A DNA stretch of 64,000 bases from positions 1 through 64,000 of the forward strand of contig NZ_AUHS01000014.1 in NCBI RefSeq assembly GCF_000423305.1, written 5' to 3'. This stretch comes from Legionella moravica DSM 19234. Its GTDB lineage: Bacteria; Pseudomonadota; Gammaproteobacteria; Legionellales; Legionellaceae. The notes below the pieces were generated by a model that saw only the letters and a list, made by a program, of their open reading frames with translations, did no database searches and was not told the DNA's origin. The position numbers and the translations under genes were made by a program. The first letter of the stretch is position 1; each line of letters starts with the position of its first letter. Positions 17,200-26,595 of this stretch are shown piece after piece.

Positions 17200-18296
17200 A
17201 TCGCTCCAACAAGATTTAATCCCTGCGATATTCCTTCAATACCTAAACCCGGTTTGTCTGAAAGAAAAATTTGTGTACCAAGGCACTGCGCACCGCCGAG
17301 AACGTAATTATCACGAATCAAATAGAGTGGATCGAGATCAGCATAAAAAATATCCGGTTTACTTAAAGCAAAACTGGCAATAGCTGCAACGCCAATAGGC
17401 GACTCCAGCATACAACCAACCATAATGTTCATTCCTGCTGATTGAGCAATGTGATATATGGCTTGAGCGCGCTCTATGCCACCCGATTTCATTAATTTGA
17501 TATTGACGCCATCACATGCATTATTCTTAGCTAAATTTAGAACATCGTTTGGAGAAAAACAGGCTTCATCAGCAATAATGGAGCAATCAACCCTTTCACT
17601 AATTGCCTTTAAATGTGCAATGTCTCCAGCAGCAACCGGTTGCTCAACCAAAGGAATATCCAGCTGAAGTTTTTTGAACGAATCAATAACCTCCAGCGCA
17701 TCTTCAAAAGACCATCCTTGATTCGCGTCAACAAGCAAGGAAATGTCATTGCCTAAAGCCTTACGAATTGCTTTCACACGATGAATATCATCAACTGGGT
17801 TTAAGCCTAATTTTATTTTTAGAGTACGATGCCCTTGTTTCACCAAATCAATCGCATCGCTTACCATCTCATTAACCGCTTTAACGCTTATGGTAATACA
17901 GGAGCGAATACTGTTGCTGTTACCACCCAATACTTTATATAGTGGCAAGCCACAATATTGAGCAAATAAATCATGCAGAGCAATATCAATCGCGGCTTTA
18001 GCAGAAGAATTCCCTACCAGGTTCTGGTTATTCATCTGCAATAACAAATTCAACTCGGAAATAGTTCGACCAATTAATTGCGGCCCCAAAATGTCTTTAA
18101 TTGCAGTAACTATAGATGCCGTACTATCGCCTGTAATTGCGGGAGTTGATGCGGCTGAACCATAACCTGTTTTGCCACAATCTGTTTTGATCATTACCAC
18201 AACATCATCCACGCACTCTGTACGTCGTACAGCCGTAATAAATGGGCGACTCAACGGAATGGTCAATTGCGCAATATAAATTTCCTTAATAATCAT
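17193..18296 (-). CDS. L-Ala-D/L-Glu epimerase-type enolase superfamily enzyme
   Basis: Member of the muconate-lactonizing subgroup, 367 residues. The catalytic set is complete: K160-x-K162 in TLKIKLG, metal ligands D190 (LVDANQGW), E218 (PLVEQP) and D243 (IADEACFS), and K267 in NIKLMKSGG. The second Lys, three acids and last Lys sit almost exactly where they do in B. subtilis L-Ala-D/L-Glu epimerase, supporting dipeptide epimerisation in murein-peptide salvage. Other dipeptides remain possible. It is the first gene of a two-gene unit with the overlapping permease. Confidence 0.85.
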   Translation of the reverse strand: MIIKEIYIAQLTIPLSRPFITAVRRTECVDDVVVMIKTDCGKTGYGSAASTPAITGDSTASIVTAIKDILGPQLIGRTISELNLLLQMNNQNLVGNSSAKAAIDIALHDLFAQYCGLPLYKVLGGNSNSIRSCITISVKAVNEMVSDAIDLVKQGHRTLKIKLGLNPVDDIHRVKAIRKALGNDISLLVDANQGWSFEDALEVIDSFKKLQLDIPLVEQPVAAGDIAHLKAISERVDCSIIADEACFSPNDVLNLAKNNACDGVNIKLMKSGGIERAQAIYHIAQSAGMNIMVGCMLESPIGVAAIASFALSKPDIFYADLDPLYLIRDNYVLGGAQCLGTQIFLSDKPGLGIEGISQGLNLVGAIC

Positions 18297-18451
18297 GCAT
18301 GCACCTTTCTTAATAATTATTGCGGCCGATACAATATAATAAATTCCATCATTCTTTTAAGCCATAAATAATCCATTAAAAATCACCTTTGATCTTTATT
18401 TAAACAAATAGGATGATATAATGCGTTTTAGTTTTATTTTTGGAGTAATCA

Positions 18452-19798
18452 GTGAATGCGCGACATCAATTATCTCAATTGTTAAAAACACATCACATTC
18501 GCTATGAAATACCTGCTGAGATAAACGGTGACGACATCCGATTCCACTCCATTCGAGCTGTTTGCGAGCAATTAATCCTGGCCCAGCCTTCCTTGTTAAA
18601 ACCCGGTTATCTGAACAATCTTGACGCGCTGATGAATGTGGCTCAAGACGCACCATTGTTAGCTGACCTTGATAACAGTCAGGAACTATCGCATAGAATG
18701 ATAACGTTTCAATTAGCTATCAATCGATTGGCTTCAGAAAATCCTTCAGCATTAAACCAAAACACTTTTAATGGTATATACCAAATCATCACAGCAAATC
18801 GTCAGCAAACAGACATTGAATTTGTAGCCCAATGTTTCATTCAGATGAATAGAAAACAACTTCTTTCCAAAAAAAACATTCAGGATTTAGTTGAAAAAGT
18901 CATTAATGCTCCCCGGCGACTGAAAACAAATGCTCAGACCTTGGAACTCAGTGAGCCTGGACACACTGACTCTCTATGTAGCGCAGATCGTCATGAACCA
19001 GGCTGTGCAGAAACACTAAGCCAATGGCTTACTGCTTGCCATTGGTTACGGCAAGCTGACTTTACCCTGATGATGCGCAGCACCTGTCGTGAAGATGACG
19101 TTTTTATTTACATGCAAAAACTTTATGAAAAGAGATTGAACACTCCCGCCAACTGCCAGGCTTTAATAGACTGTGGAATTTCGGTTCACTCGATTCGTAA
19201 CGGACTCAGCATAGGCACTCAAAGGGAATTTAATGAAAGCCTGTTCCCTATTTGTGATCTCAAACTGAAGGATTTGAAAACAAAAATCAACTTAATTACA
19301 ATTGGCGCTGAAGAGGATACGAAAAATCAGTATACCTTATCCATTCGGAATCAGGCATTAGCTGTTTTTAAAAACCTATGTGCCTTAAGAAAATCAGGCG
19401 AAACGCTGTTCGACCCACGAATATTCCTCCACACCATTGCAATCATAGACAAGGCATTGCCTACTGAGAGTTACCAACCCTCAAAAATGCATATAGACGA
19501 ACTCATCGCAGCAGGATATAGCGCAAGAGGGCACCCTTCAAAATTATGGAGAACCATGGGTAGCATTATGATGAGCCTGGGCATGGCAATCGCCGCAATA
19601 TCAGGTATTACCCTTCTTGCAGGCACCTTGGGAATTACCGCGCCATTGGGCATCAGTATTGCGGTTGCTGGCGTGACCAGCGCCCTTTCAGGTTCAGGAT
19701 TCTTTGCTTATGGTTCAACACGTTCAGGTTTATCTAAAAGCATTATGGATTTGGCAGAGTCTTTACAACAACCCGCAATTCAATTGATTGCTGAATAA
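18452..19798 (+). CDS. unknown protein with C-terminal membrane hairpin, possible effector
   Basis: Not recognised. The 448-residue protein starts with GTG at 18452, preceded by TGGAG 7 nt upstream; a TATAAT at 18417-18422 gives it its own promoter. Residues 1-365 are soluble and mostly helical with scattered Cys. Residues about 368-415 form two adjacent hydrophobic helices rich in Gly, Ala, Ser and Ile (GMAIAAISGITLLAGTLGI and following). A short tail ending QQPAIQLIAE follows. A soluble domain with a late hydrophobic hairpin is common among Legionella effectors that insert into host membranes, but the same layout occurs in resident proteins. It has no operon partners. Confidence 0.7.
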   Translation: MNARHQLSQLLKTHHIRYEIPAEINGDDIRFHSIRAVCEQLILAQPSLLKPGYLNNLDALMNVAQDAPLLADLDNSQELSHRMITFQLAINRLASENPSALNQNTFNGIYQIITANRQQTDIEFVAQCFIQMNRKQLLSKKNIQDLVEKVINAPRRLKTNAQTLELSEPGHTDSLCSADRHEPGCAETLSQWLTACHWLRQADFTLMMRSTCREDDVFIYMQKLYEKRLNTPANCQALIDCGISVHSIRNGLSIGTQREFNESLFPICDLKLKDLKTKINLITIGAEEDTKNQYTLSIRNQALAVFKNLCALRKSGETLFDPRIFLHTIAIIDKALPTESYQPSKMHIDELIAAGYSARGHPSKLWRTMGSIMMSLGMAIAAISGITLLAGTLGITAPLGISIAVAGVTSALSGSGFFAYGSTRSGLSKSIMDLAESLQQPAIQLIAE

Positions 19799-19884
19799 TA
19801 AAAAACGCCAAGCGTGAGAAAGCATACCAATCTTAAGGGGCTTGACTTAAGTATTGGTTTATCTGGATAGATGGTTTCTTGCTT

Positions 19885-19939
19885 CTGACTCTTGGTCACA
19901 AATATGGAATCTTGGAGAAAAGTCAGATTTGCGTGCAGG
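19885..19939. repeat. dispersed repeat, copy 1
   Basis: A 55-bp sequence beginning CTGACTCTTGGTCACAA and ending TTTGCGTGCAGG recurs in the same orientation at 37918-37972 with only a few differences. CTGACT and AGTCAG near its ends can pair. Both copies lie in intergenic DNA. Confidence 0.75.
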
Positions 19940-19960
19940 CATGCGGTTATTTAATTCGCC

Positions 19961-21139
19961 CTATGACCAATGATAATAAGTTGCAATCAACTTCAAACTG
20001 TCTTTTATGAATTCATACTGCGGGTAGTCTTTTGCATTCCATTCAGGAGAAATGTTAATCATAATAACGGCTCCATTCGTCCCATCCATACTACCAATCA
20101 TCAAAGTTAAATAACCAATATTATTACCCGAATGCATGAAATAGCGGCCTTTTCTATATTCATTTCCGTATTGATCACTGATAAAAAATCCCAGCCCACG
20201 AGTAGGAGTACTGCTGGGAGTGATCAAAGCGAGTGCTTGTGAGCGAGTTAATAAACCATGTGACGAAGTGAGGCTTTGCTGTATGGCAATGAGAAATCGA
20301 GCCAAATCCGTTGGAGTGCTCCACAGTAATCCCGTGGCATAAATAGGACTAGTTGTTGGGGCTTGAGGGAATCGATGGCGTTCGGGATCATAGGGTAAGG
20401 CGACTTTCTCTGGTGATTTAATAAATAAGTGATTATCAAAGAAACTATTCGTCATACCTGCTGGCTTCAATATTTGGGCACTCATCAGTTCAGAATAAGT
20501 TTTTGAGGTTACGTCTTCCAAAAACATCTGCAGTATGGAATAGCATCCGTTGCAATAACTGTATTTTTGCCCAGGAATCCCTGTGACTGTCAAGGGTGGA
20601 TTAGTTGCCGGTGGAACGCCAAGAAATAACTGGGTCAGTGTCGGCAAAGTATCGTTATAGCGATAACCCCCATCGGGATAAGGATTACTAATCGCTGCCG
20701 TATGATTGAGTAATGTTCGCAGCGTCACCGGGTGTTTTTTCGTAAAGGAATTTGAGGGTATTTTCCATCTTTTTAAATAGTGATTAACCTGAGCATCCAG
20801 AGGAATATTATAGGCTTTAAGCACTTTCATAACCTCTGCAGAAGTTAAGGTTTTAGTAATGGAGCACGCCTGGAATAAGGTGTCCTGATTAACAGGTCGT
20901 TTTGTATCTAAATCAGCATAACCGTAAGTTTTTATCCAAATGATTTTGCCGTTTCGCACCACCGCAATGGACGCTCCAGGAATATCATATTTTGTGACTA
21001 ATGCCGATATGTCTTTATTTAGTACAGTAGGTATTTGATCCGAATCAATAGCCAGGGCCAACTGGTAAGGGAATACAACAAGAATACAAAATAAAAAAAA
21101 GCACTGAAATGATTTAAGCATCAGCATATTAAATTCCAT
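19961..21139 (-). CDS. exported serine hydrolase of the beta-lactamase / penicillin-binding fold
   Basis: A 392-residue protein with an N-terminal signal peptide (cleavage probably after ALA near residue 30). The class C-type catalytic set is present: S93-x-x-K96 in ACSITKTLTS, Y195-C-N197 in KYSYCNGCYS, and HSG in YFMHSGNNIGY near residue 335. The family (Pfam Beta-lactamase) covers class C lactamases, DD-peptidases and esterases. Nothing here, such as an adjacent ampR, singles out antibiotic resistance, so periplasmic peptidase or esterase is equally likely. It is monocistronic. Confidence 0.85.
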   Translation of the reverse strand: MEFNMLMLKSFQCFFLFCILVVFPYQLALAIDSDQIPTVLNKDISALVTKYDIPGASIAVVRNGKIIWIKTYGYADLDTKRPVNQDTLFQACSITKTLTSAEVMKVLKAYNIPLDAQVNHYLKRWKIPSNSFTKKHPVTLRTLLNHTAAISNPYPDGGYRYNDTLPTLTQLFLGVPPATNPPLTVTGIPGQKYSYCNGCYSILQMFLEDVTSKTYSELMSAQILKPAGMTNSFFDNHLFIKSPEKVALPYDPERHRFPQAPTTSPIYATGLLWSTPTDLARFLIAIQQSLTSSHGLLTRSQALALITPSSTPTRGLGFFISDQYGNEYRKGRYFMHSGNNIGYLTLMIGSMDGTNGAVIMINISPEWNAKDYPQYEFIKDSLKLIATYYHWS

Positions 21140-21444
21140 TAATCAGTTAATTTCACACTTTAAAATGAAGCGATTTTTTTATAATCCCGCTATTCTTGCA
21201 TTAAAATTAGATTAAATGTACCCTGTCGAAGCCTTGAAATCTTTTTTTTCAAGCAGTTACTTTACGAATTGGTAACTTCTCAGCATTCCCAAGAATTTCG
21301 TCAATCCATAGTCCAGTGAGAAGTCTTCAGACACGGGCAACGGGTCGGGAGCAGAAATTCTCATACTACGCTTGAGATGGCGCATTCTGGACTTATTGAG
21401 CAGTTCCATCTATTGAACCATAATTTTCACTTAATGAGGGAGCT
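21140..21444. other. intergenic region between divergent genes, no feature resolved
   Basis: About 305 bp between the serine hydrolase and the small secreted protein. It must hold both promoters, but I saw no convincing -35/-10 pair or hairpin and no gene. Confidence 0.4.
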
Positions 21445-21843
21445 TTGATGAATAAATTACTGGCTACAACACTATCACTCGTTGCAATGACCATCCCACA
21501 CTATGTCCATGCAAATGATGATTCTTGCGAAATCCAGGTTGCTGTATCCAGCCCCCCGATTCAACCCGATCAGAGTGTTGCATTTAATGTGACGAATGAC
21601 AACGGTCTGAGCAAGTCAATCATTCTTCAAGGAGGAAGCACTCCTAAAACCATAGGAAAACTAACCTGCTCTCCTGCGCCTTATACCATTAGCGCTACCC
21701 AGTTCTATACACTCCCGAATATGAACGCTAAAAACAGCCCTCAAATTGGTCAATGCATATTAAAAGCCGGTACTGTTGTTTTGAATGGTTCCAATAACAG
21801 TATATCAGTAGTGTTTCCAAATGATTTTATTTGTAATAACTAA
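21445..21843 (+). CDS. small secreted protein of unknown function
   Basis: A 132-residue protein with a clear signal peptide (MNKLLATTLSLVAMTIPHYV, then HAND, cleaved near residue 24). The mature part of about 108 residues is rich in Ser, Thr, Asn and Pro, with four Cys that could form two disulfides. It looks like a small beta-type periplasmic or type II-secreted protein. I do not recognise the family. GAGG lies about 9 nt before the start. Confidence 0.75.
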   Translation: MMNKLLATTLSLVAMTIPHYVHANDDSCEIQVAVSSPPIQPDQSVAFNVTNDNGLSKSIILQGGSTPKTIGKLTCSPAPYTISATQFYTLPNMNAKNSPQIGQCILKAGTVVLNGSNNSISVVFPNDFICNN

Positions 21844-21892
21844 ATTTGATGATGAGTTTCATAACTCAATGAGATAGTCTCTGGATCTGAAA

Positions 21893-21921
21893 AAGAGTGT
21901 GGTTTATAACACCACACTCTT
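21893..21921 (-). terminator. terminator of the desaturase gene
   Basis: AAGAGTGTGGT and ACCACACTCTT form an 11-bp perfect stem with a 7-nt loop. On the minus strand it is followed by a run of T (CTCTTTTTC). It lies between two convergent genes and may also serve the + strand gene. Confidence 0.8.
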
Positions 21922-21930
21922 AATTAAATA

Positions 21931-23115
21931 CTACTTAGCGTAAGCGGGAACATAACCCTTTAACTGTTGAGCAAACTGGCTTAATACTTCAAGCCCAGAC
22001 TCTTCAGCCTGACGACACCATTGCTGTAGCGCATCGATCAATTCTTTTTGTGAAGTAGCAGTTTTCATCCATACATTCTGTAAGGATTGTTTGTAGCTAT
22101 AAACAACTCGCAATTGCTCACGAGCTTCCAAAAGCCGATTCAATCGTGTTTTTGCCTTGGTTGTCAATAACTTATCTTCACGACGGAGTAATCGACCAGC
22201 ACGTTGAAACAATTTTTTATCTTCTTTAGTCTCGATACTTTGACTCTTTTCTTGCTTGAGTATCGGTCTGATTACTGCTTTATAGTAATTGGACATGACC
22301 TGGAAGCGATTGGAAATTACGGCTTTAACTGTATCTATATCCACTTGCAGCTTGCCTTCTTCCATAGCCAGTTTTGGTGGCAATTTTTTAACTTTAGCCA
22401 AACCTAAAAATGACAGTATGCGTATATACATCCAACCAATATCAAATTCCCACCACTTAACAGAAAATTTGGCTGATGAAGCAAAAGTATGGTGATTATT
22501 ATGCAATTCCTCACCACCGATCCAAAATCCCCAGGGAATTATATTGGTTGCGGCATCCAGACACTCAAAATTTCTATATCCCCAATGATGTCCTATACCG
22601 TTAATGACTCCAGCGGCAAACAATGGGATCCAAATCATTTGAATTGCCCAGACGGTTAATCCAGGAACACCAAATAAAAATAAATCGATGAACAACATCA
22701 ACATAATGCCTTTGGCGGAATGACGGGAATAAACACGACGCTCCAGCCAATCGTCAGGGGTACCGTGTGAATATTTCGCAACCATATCCCGATCTTTTCG
22801 TGCGGCTCGATACAGTTCAGCCCCTTGCCAAAATACTTTCTTAATGCCTAAAACTACAGGACTATGAGGGTCACCCTCAACATCCGTAGTGGCATGATGT
22901 TTACGATGTATAGCAACCCAATCAGCGGTAACCATACCTGTAGTTAACCACAACCAGAAACGAAAGAAATGACTGATGATTGGATGCAATGTCAACGCTC
23001 GATGCGTCTGGTTGCGATGGAGATATATGGTTACTGCAGCTATAGTTATTTGCGTTAAAACTAAAGTTGCAAGAGCATACCCCCAAAAGGACAGGTTTAA
23101 ATATCCGAAAACCAT
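21931..23115 (-). CDS. membrane acyl-CoA/fatty acid desaturase
   Basis: Introduces a double bond, probably at delta-9, into acyl chains in the inner membrane. The three di-iron histidine boxes are intact: HRNQTH at 33-38, HRKHH at 70-74 and HNNHH at 205-209. WGYRNFE and GEELHNNHHT are typical of the bacterial stearoyl-CoA desaturase-like group. Hydrophobic segments lie before and between the boxes. The last 150 residues form a charged helical extension beyond the usual core, rich in Lys/Arg/Gln and not recognised. It is divergent from the small membrane protein gene at 23294. Confidence 0.92.
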   Translation of the reverse strand: MVFGYLNLSFWGYALATLVLTQITIAAVTIYLHRNQTHRALTLHPIISHFFRFWLWLTTGMVTADWVAIHRKHHATTDVEGDPHSPVVLGIKKVFWQGAELYRAARKDRDMVAKYSHGTPDDWLERRVYSRHSAKGIMLMLFIDLFLFGVPGLTVWAIQMIWIPLFAAGVINGIGHHWGYRNFECLDAATNIIPWGFWIGGEELHNNHHTFASSAKFSVKWWEFDIGWMYIRILSFLGLAKVKKLPPKLAMEEGKLQVDIDTVKAVISNRFQVMSNYYKAVIRPILKQEKSQSIETKEDKKLFQRAGRLLRREDKLLTTKAKTRLNRLLEAREQLRVVYSYKQSLQNVWMKTATSQKELIDALQQWCRQAEESGLEVLSQFAQQLKGYVPAYAK

Positions 23116-23293
23116 AGGAACCCCGCTTTAGATAAAAATTGGTAACAAAATAATAATACATCCACAATCTGGAAGTAATAGTTTAAAAACATTATATCCA
23201 TATAGTGTAATGATAACACATTTTAATTGATATCGTTGCATGATTTGATTAAGTAGTCGATAATTAACACATAACTTTCTTCTGGATGAAGTC

Positions 23294-23524
23294 ATGAGCG
23301 ATAAATTAAAACAGGTTTTTGAAAATTTTATCCCATTTATAGCGATTGGAGTTGGCATCGCTATTGTTGTTGGATTGTTATTTATGTTTTTCTATGTTGC
23401 TATCTGGGGCGTGGTAATCGGTGGAGTTTTATATCTTGTAGCCGTGGCAAAACAGTATTTTTTCCCCAGTGAATCATCTAAAAAGGAAGAAGGACGAATC
23501 ATTGAGCATGATGATAAAAAATAA
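23294..23524 (+). CDS. small membrane protein upstream of mutM
   Basis: A 76-residue protein. Residues about 15-60 are almost continuously hydrophobic, enough for two membrane helices (FIAIGVGIAIVVGLLFMFFY and IWGVVIGGVLYLVAV). A charged C-terminus (SSKKEEGRIIEHDDKK) follows. Its TAA overlaps the mutM ATG (TAATG), so the two are translationally coupled. No family recognised. Confidence 0.75.
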   Translation: MSDKLKQVFENFIPFIAIGVGIAIVVGLLFMFFYVAIWGVVIGGVLYLVAVAKQYFFPSESSKKEEGRIIEHDDKK

Positions 23525-24354
23525 TGCCTGAATTACCCGAAGTTGAAACCACAAAACAAGGAATAAAACCCCATCTGGATGGTCAAACGATAAATAATGT
23601 TCACGTTCGCAATGTCTCTCTCAGATTGCCAGTACCTGCGGACATGAACGAACTCTGTGTCGGTAAAAAAATAATTGCCATCACACGAAGAGCTAAATAT
23701 CTATTGATTCATCTTAACGAAGGCTATTTACTGGTGCATCTTGGGATGTCGGGTCACTTAAGAATAGTGCCCGATGGAACAAAAGCAGAAAAACATGATC
23801 ATATTGACATGCTCCTAGGGAATGGTTTGATGCTGAGATACTGTGATCCCAGACGTTTTGGTTTGTTCTTGTACATAGAAGATAATCCGCATCAACACCC
23901 ACTCTTGAGTCATTTAGGACCTGAGCCCCTCTCTGCGGATTTTAACCCCAACTATTTACATCAAAGAGCTCAGAATAAAAATCAACCGGTAAAATCGTTC
24001 ATAATGAACAATGAAATAGTAGTTGGTGTTGGTAATATTTATGCGACTGAAAGCCTGTATCTGACTGGATTGCATCCTTTAACCCCAGTCAAAAACATAC
24101 CAGAAAACACCTTAAACTTGTTGACTGCCCATATTAAAAAAACATTGGAAGCAGCTATAGCAGCAGGTGGGACCACTTTAAAAGATTTTTATACCTTCGA
24201 TGGCAAACCAGGCTATTTCAGCATAGCACTGCAAGTATACGGTCGAAAAAAGCAGCCTTGTTATCAATGCGCCTCGATCATCGAGAGCATCGTGATTGCT
24301 GGACGTCATTCAGCATTCTGTCCTAACTGCCAACCGGAACATCGCTTCGCATAA
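23524..24354 (+). CDS. mutM: formamidopyrimidine-DNA glycosylase (MutM/Fpg)
   Basis: Base excision repair enzyme that removes 8-oxoguanine and formamidopyrimidines and cleaves the strand. The protein begins MPELPEVE, giving the N-terminal Pro nucleophile and Glu3. Lys near 58 in ITRRAKYL, the GNIYATESLY helix (after the conserved VVGVGN) and the C-terminal zinc finger (CYQC then CPNC) are all present. At 276 residues the length is normal. It is coupled to the preceding small membrane protein gene and followed by about 100 bp containing a promoter for the next gene. Confidence 0.97.
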   Translation: MPELPEVETTKQGIKPHLDGQTINNVHVRNVSLRLPVPADMNELCVGKKIIAITRRAKYLLIHLNEGYLLVHLGMSGHLRIVPDGTKAEKHDHIDMLLGNGLMLRYCDPRRFGLFLYIEDNPHQHPLLSHLGPEPLSADFNPNYLHQRAQNKNQPVKSFIMNNEIVVGVGNIYATESLYLTGLHPLTPVKNIPENTLNLLTAHIKKTLEAAIAAGGTTLKDFYTFDGKPGYFSIALQVYGRKKQPCYQCASIIESIVIAGRHSAFCPNCQPEHRFA

Positions 24355-24455
24355 CCATTTGAAATGAATAAATCAAACCCAAATTACAAACAATTTGAAC
24401 AAAAAGTCAATTTCCTATAAAATGCAGCTCTTTTAAAAACTCATAAAGGTACTTA

Positions 24456-26501
24456 ATGCTGCGTATCAGATTAGGAAGCCCTATTGTCAGACGTTATAAA
24501 GACAGAGGGGTCGTATATCGCCCTGATTTCATAATTTATGACATTGATGAGGCAGAATATTGGACTTTTTGGAAGAATATAAAAAAACACCCTATAAGCC
24601 AGTTATACACTGATGGAATACAGGTGTTTCGAGTCAATTGGTTACAGTCTTTATTTCAGACCATTAAAGGTTGGCTGGGTTTTGAAAATCATTGCCAGGC
24701 AAATAAAGTAGAAATGACTCTGGCCAAGATTGCCTACCAGGGTTATCTGAAAGGCTTTCACACAAAGAATCAATTTAACTTTGATCCTCCCATCCTGTCT
24801 GAACGATTTGAATCATTACTGAATACACGAAGAGAGAACAAAAATTCGGCAGAGTTGCAGGAACTGCTCTTAAGTTATTACATCACTCACTCAGATCAAA
24901 TCACTCGATGGGGTTCACCTCTCCATGCAGATCACTCCTTTGGCCAAACATTTACCAGCTTTATGAACGATGAGTTGTACCAGTTAGTTCCTGGTATTGA
25001 TGCTCAGGATGAACATGTGATTTCTAGTGCAATCAATGGATTACATGATCGCCATCAACGTCTTACAATCAGGGAGTGCTTAACCGATAGTCGTTTTGCA
25101 GAATATTATGCAACCTATCTGGTGACTCAAGAGCATTATATTGATGCATTAAACTGGCACAAAGACATCAAATATCAATTTCCAGAACAGTATATTAACT
25201 TCTATTTATCTACAAAACACACCACATATAACGCCTTACACAACGCAATTGAACTCCTGAACATTTTGTTTCTGTCACCACAAAGTGAAGATAAAAATAA
25301 ATCAGTAGCTTACATTAAAGATTATTTAAATCCTTCCGAGCAGTTAACTCATCTGGAACCTGATTCCGAATTAAGACGGTCTGTAGCCCAATCCTATTTG
25401 GGGGATGCTAAAAAAGAAAAAAGCAGATCTCCCATCACCAGATTACTGTTCGGAACACATTTTATAAACCACTTGGCACAGGCAATGAAACTTGCACCGG
25501 ATATCCTGGATCAAGATAATTCAATGCAGGAAATTATTTTAAAGGAAGAATGGAATACCTATCTGTTTAATGAAGCCATTAAAGATCGAAACTTCAAAGA
25601 GGCAAGAAGATTATTCGAGTCTCATGACACGATTACATTCGATAAAAATAATCTGAATCGATTAAAAAATTATTTACTATCCGAATTGACAGAAAATCAG
25701 GAAAGAGTCAGAGCAGAATTAGACCTGATGAATTTTCCTGCGGCAAAAGCAGCAGCCCAAAAATCCGTTCATCTTGCTAAGCAAATAGCCCGAATCACCC
25801 CCCAGGATAACCCATTAGTCGCTGTAACGATTGACTATGCAGGCACTCTGATTGAAATCGATAAAAAAATGCATCCTGATGTTCAAGATGCAAATCTCGA
25901 TTCACTAAATGAAGCTCAAAAAATATTAATGAACTGCAATTTATCGAAAGATGTACCTCAGCATAAGCAACGATTTAATGAGCTGTTACTCCGTAAAATT
26001 GGCTGCCTGATTGAAAAAATCCGGGTACCCATCAATTTTAATGATACAGCATCTGTTCGCAGGGAATTCCTTCCCACCATTCAGCAAGAGCTCCGGTTAT
26101 TGCATAAAAACCTCTCTTTATTCATTAAGCGTAATGAACAGAAACCCCAAAAAGAGATTAGAGCTGTTCTGGGTAAAATCTGTTATATCAAGGGAGATCT
26201 CTTCCATTTTTATACTCGCAGCAGTCAGGATGCTCTTCCCTACTTTAAAAAAGCGGCAGAGTTCATGCCAGAAAATCCTTACTATCGTTTACGCTATTAT
26301 GAACTAGCTAACGATGAAAGACGTCACGCTGTTCGGGATGAAATAGAGAATATGGCTTTTTTAAATACTGAAAAATACAGTATGTGGATGGAAGAACGAT
26401 GGCATGATAAACGCGTCATGTCAGAAGGATTTGATATCCATAACATAGAAGCAGAAGATCAGAATGTGTTATCACGATTAGGACGTTTATTTACATCTTG
26501 A
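24456..26501 (+). CDS. large unknown protein with C-terminal TPR-like helices
   Basis: Not recognised. The 681-residue protein has no signal peptide and no clear membrane segment; it is rich in His, Gln, Asn, Leu and Lys. The N-terminal 80 residues contain an aromatic-rich block (YRPDFIIYDIDEAEYWTFWK). The middle and C-terminus look all-helical. LPYFKKAAEFMPENPYYRL near residue 605 resembles a TPR helix pair. A TATAAA at 24416-24421 and AAAGG 6 nt before the ATG support expression as its own unit. Either a conserved Legionella cytoplasmic protein or an effector would fit; nothing decides. Confidence 0.75.
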   Translation: MLRIRLGSPIVRRYKDRGVVYRPDFIIYDIDEAEYWTFWKNIKKHPISQLYTDGIQVFRVNWLQSLFQTIKGWLGFENHCQANKVEMTLAKIAYQGYLKGFHTKNQFNFDPPILSERFESLLNTRRENKNSAELQELLLSYYITHSDQITRWGSPLHADHSFGQTFTSFMNDELYQLVPGIDAQDEHVISSAINGLHDRHQRLTIRECLTDSRFAEYYATYLVTQEHYIDALNWHKDIKYQFPEQYINFYLSTKHTTYNALHNAIELLNILFLSPQSEDKNKSVAYIKDYLNPSEQLTHLEPDSELRRSVAQSYLGDAKKEKSRSPITRLLFGTHFINHLAQAMKLAPDILDQDNSMQEIILKEEWNTYLFNEAIKDRNFKEARRLFESHDTITFDKNNLNRLKNYLLSELTENQERVRAELDLMNFPAAKAAAQKSVHLAKQIARITPQDNPLVAVTIDYAGTLIEIDKKMHPDVQDANLDSLNEAQKILMNCNLSKDVPQHKQRFNELLLRKIGCLIEKIRVPINFNDTASVRREFLPTIQQELRLLHKNLSLFIKRNEQKPQKEIRAVLGKICYIKGDLFHFYTRSSQDALPYFKKAAEFMPENPYYRLRYYELANDERRHAVRDEIENMAFLNTEKYSMWMEERWHDKRVMSEGFDIHNIEAEDQNVLSRLGRLFTS

Positions 26502-26595
26502 TTGCACGCGGTTATTGGACACAATCAGTGTCCATAATTCATCTAGGCATTTTAATTGGCTTGCTGTATGATTGCCCATCAATAAACCAAAAACC

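Noticed and set aside
19961..21139. antibiotic resistance beta-lactamase
   Set aside because: Only the general serine-hydrolase fold motifs are visible; no regulator or class-specific signature supports a resistance role.
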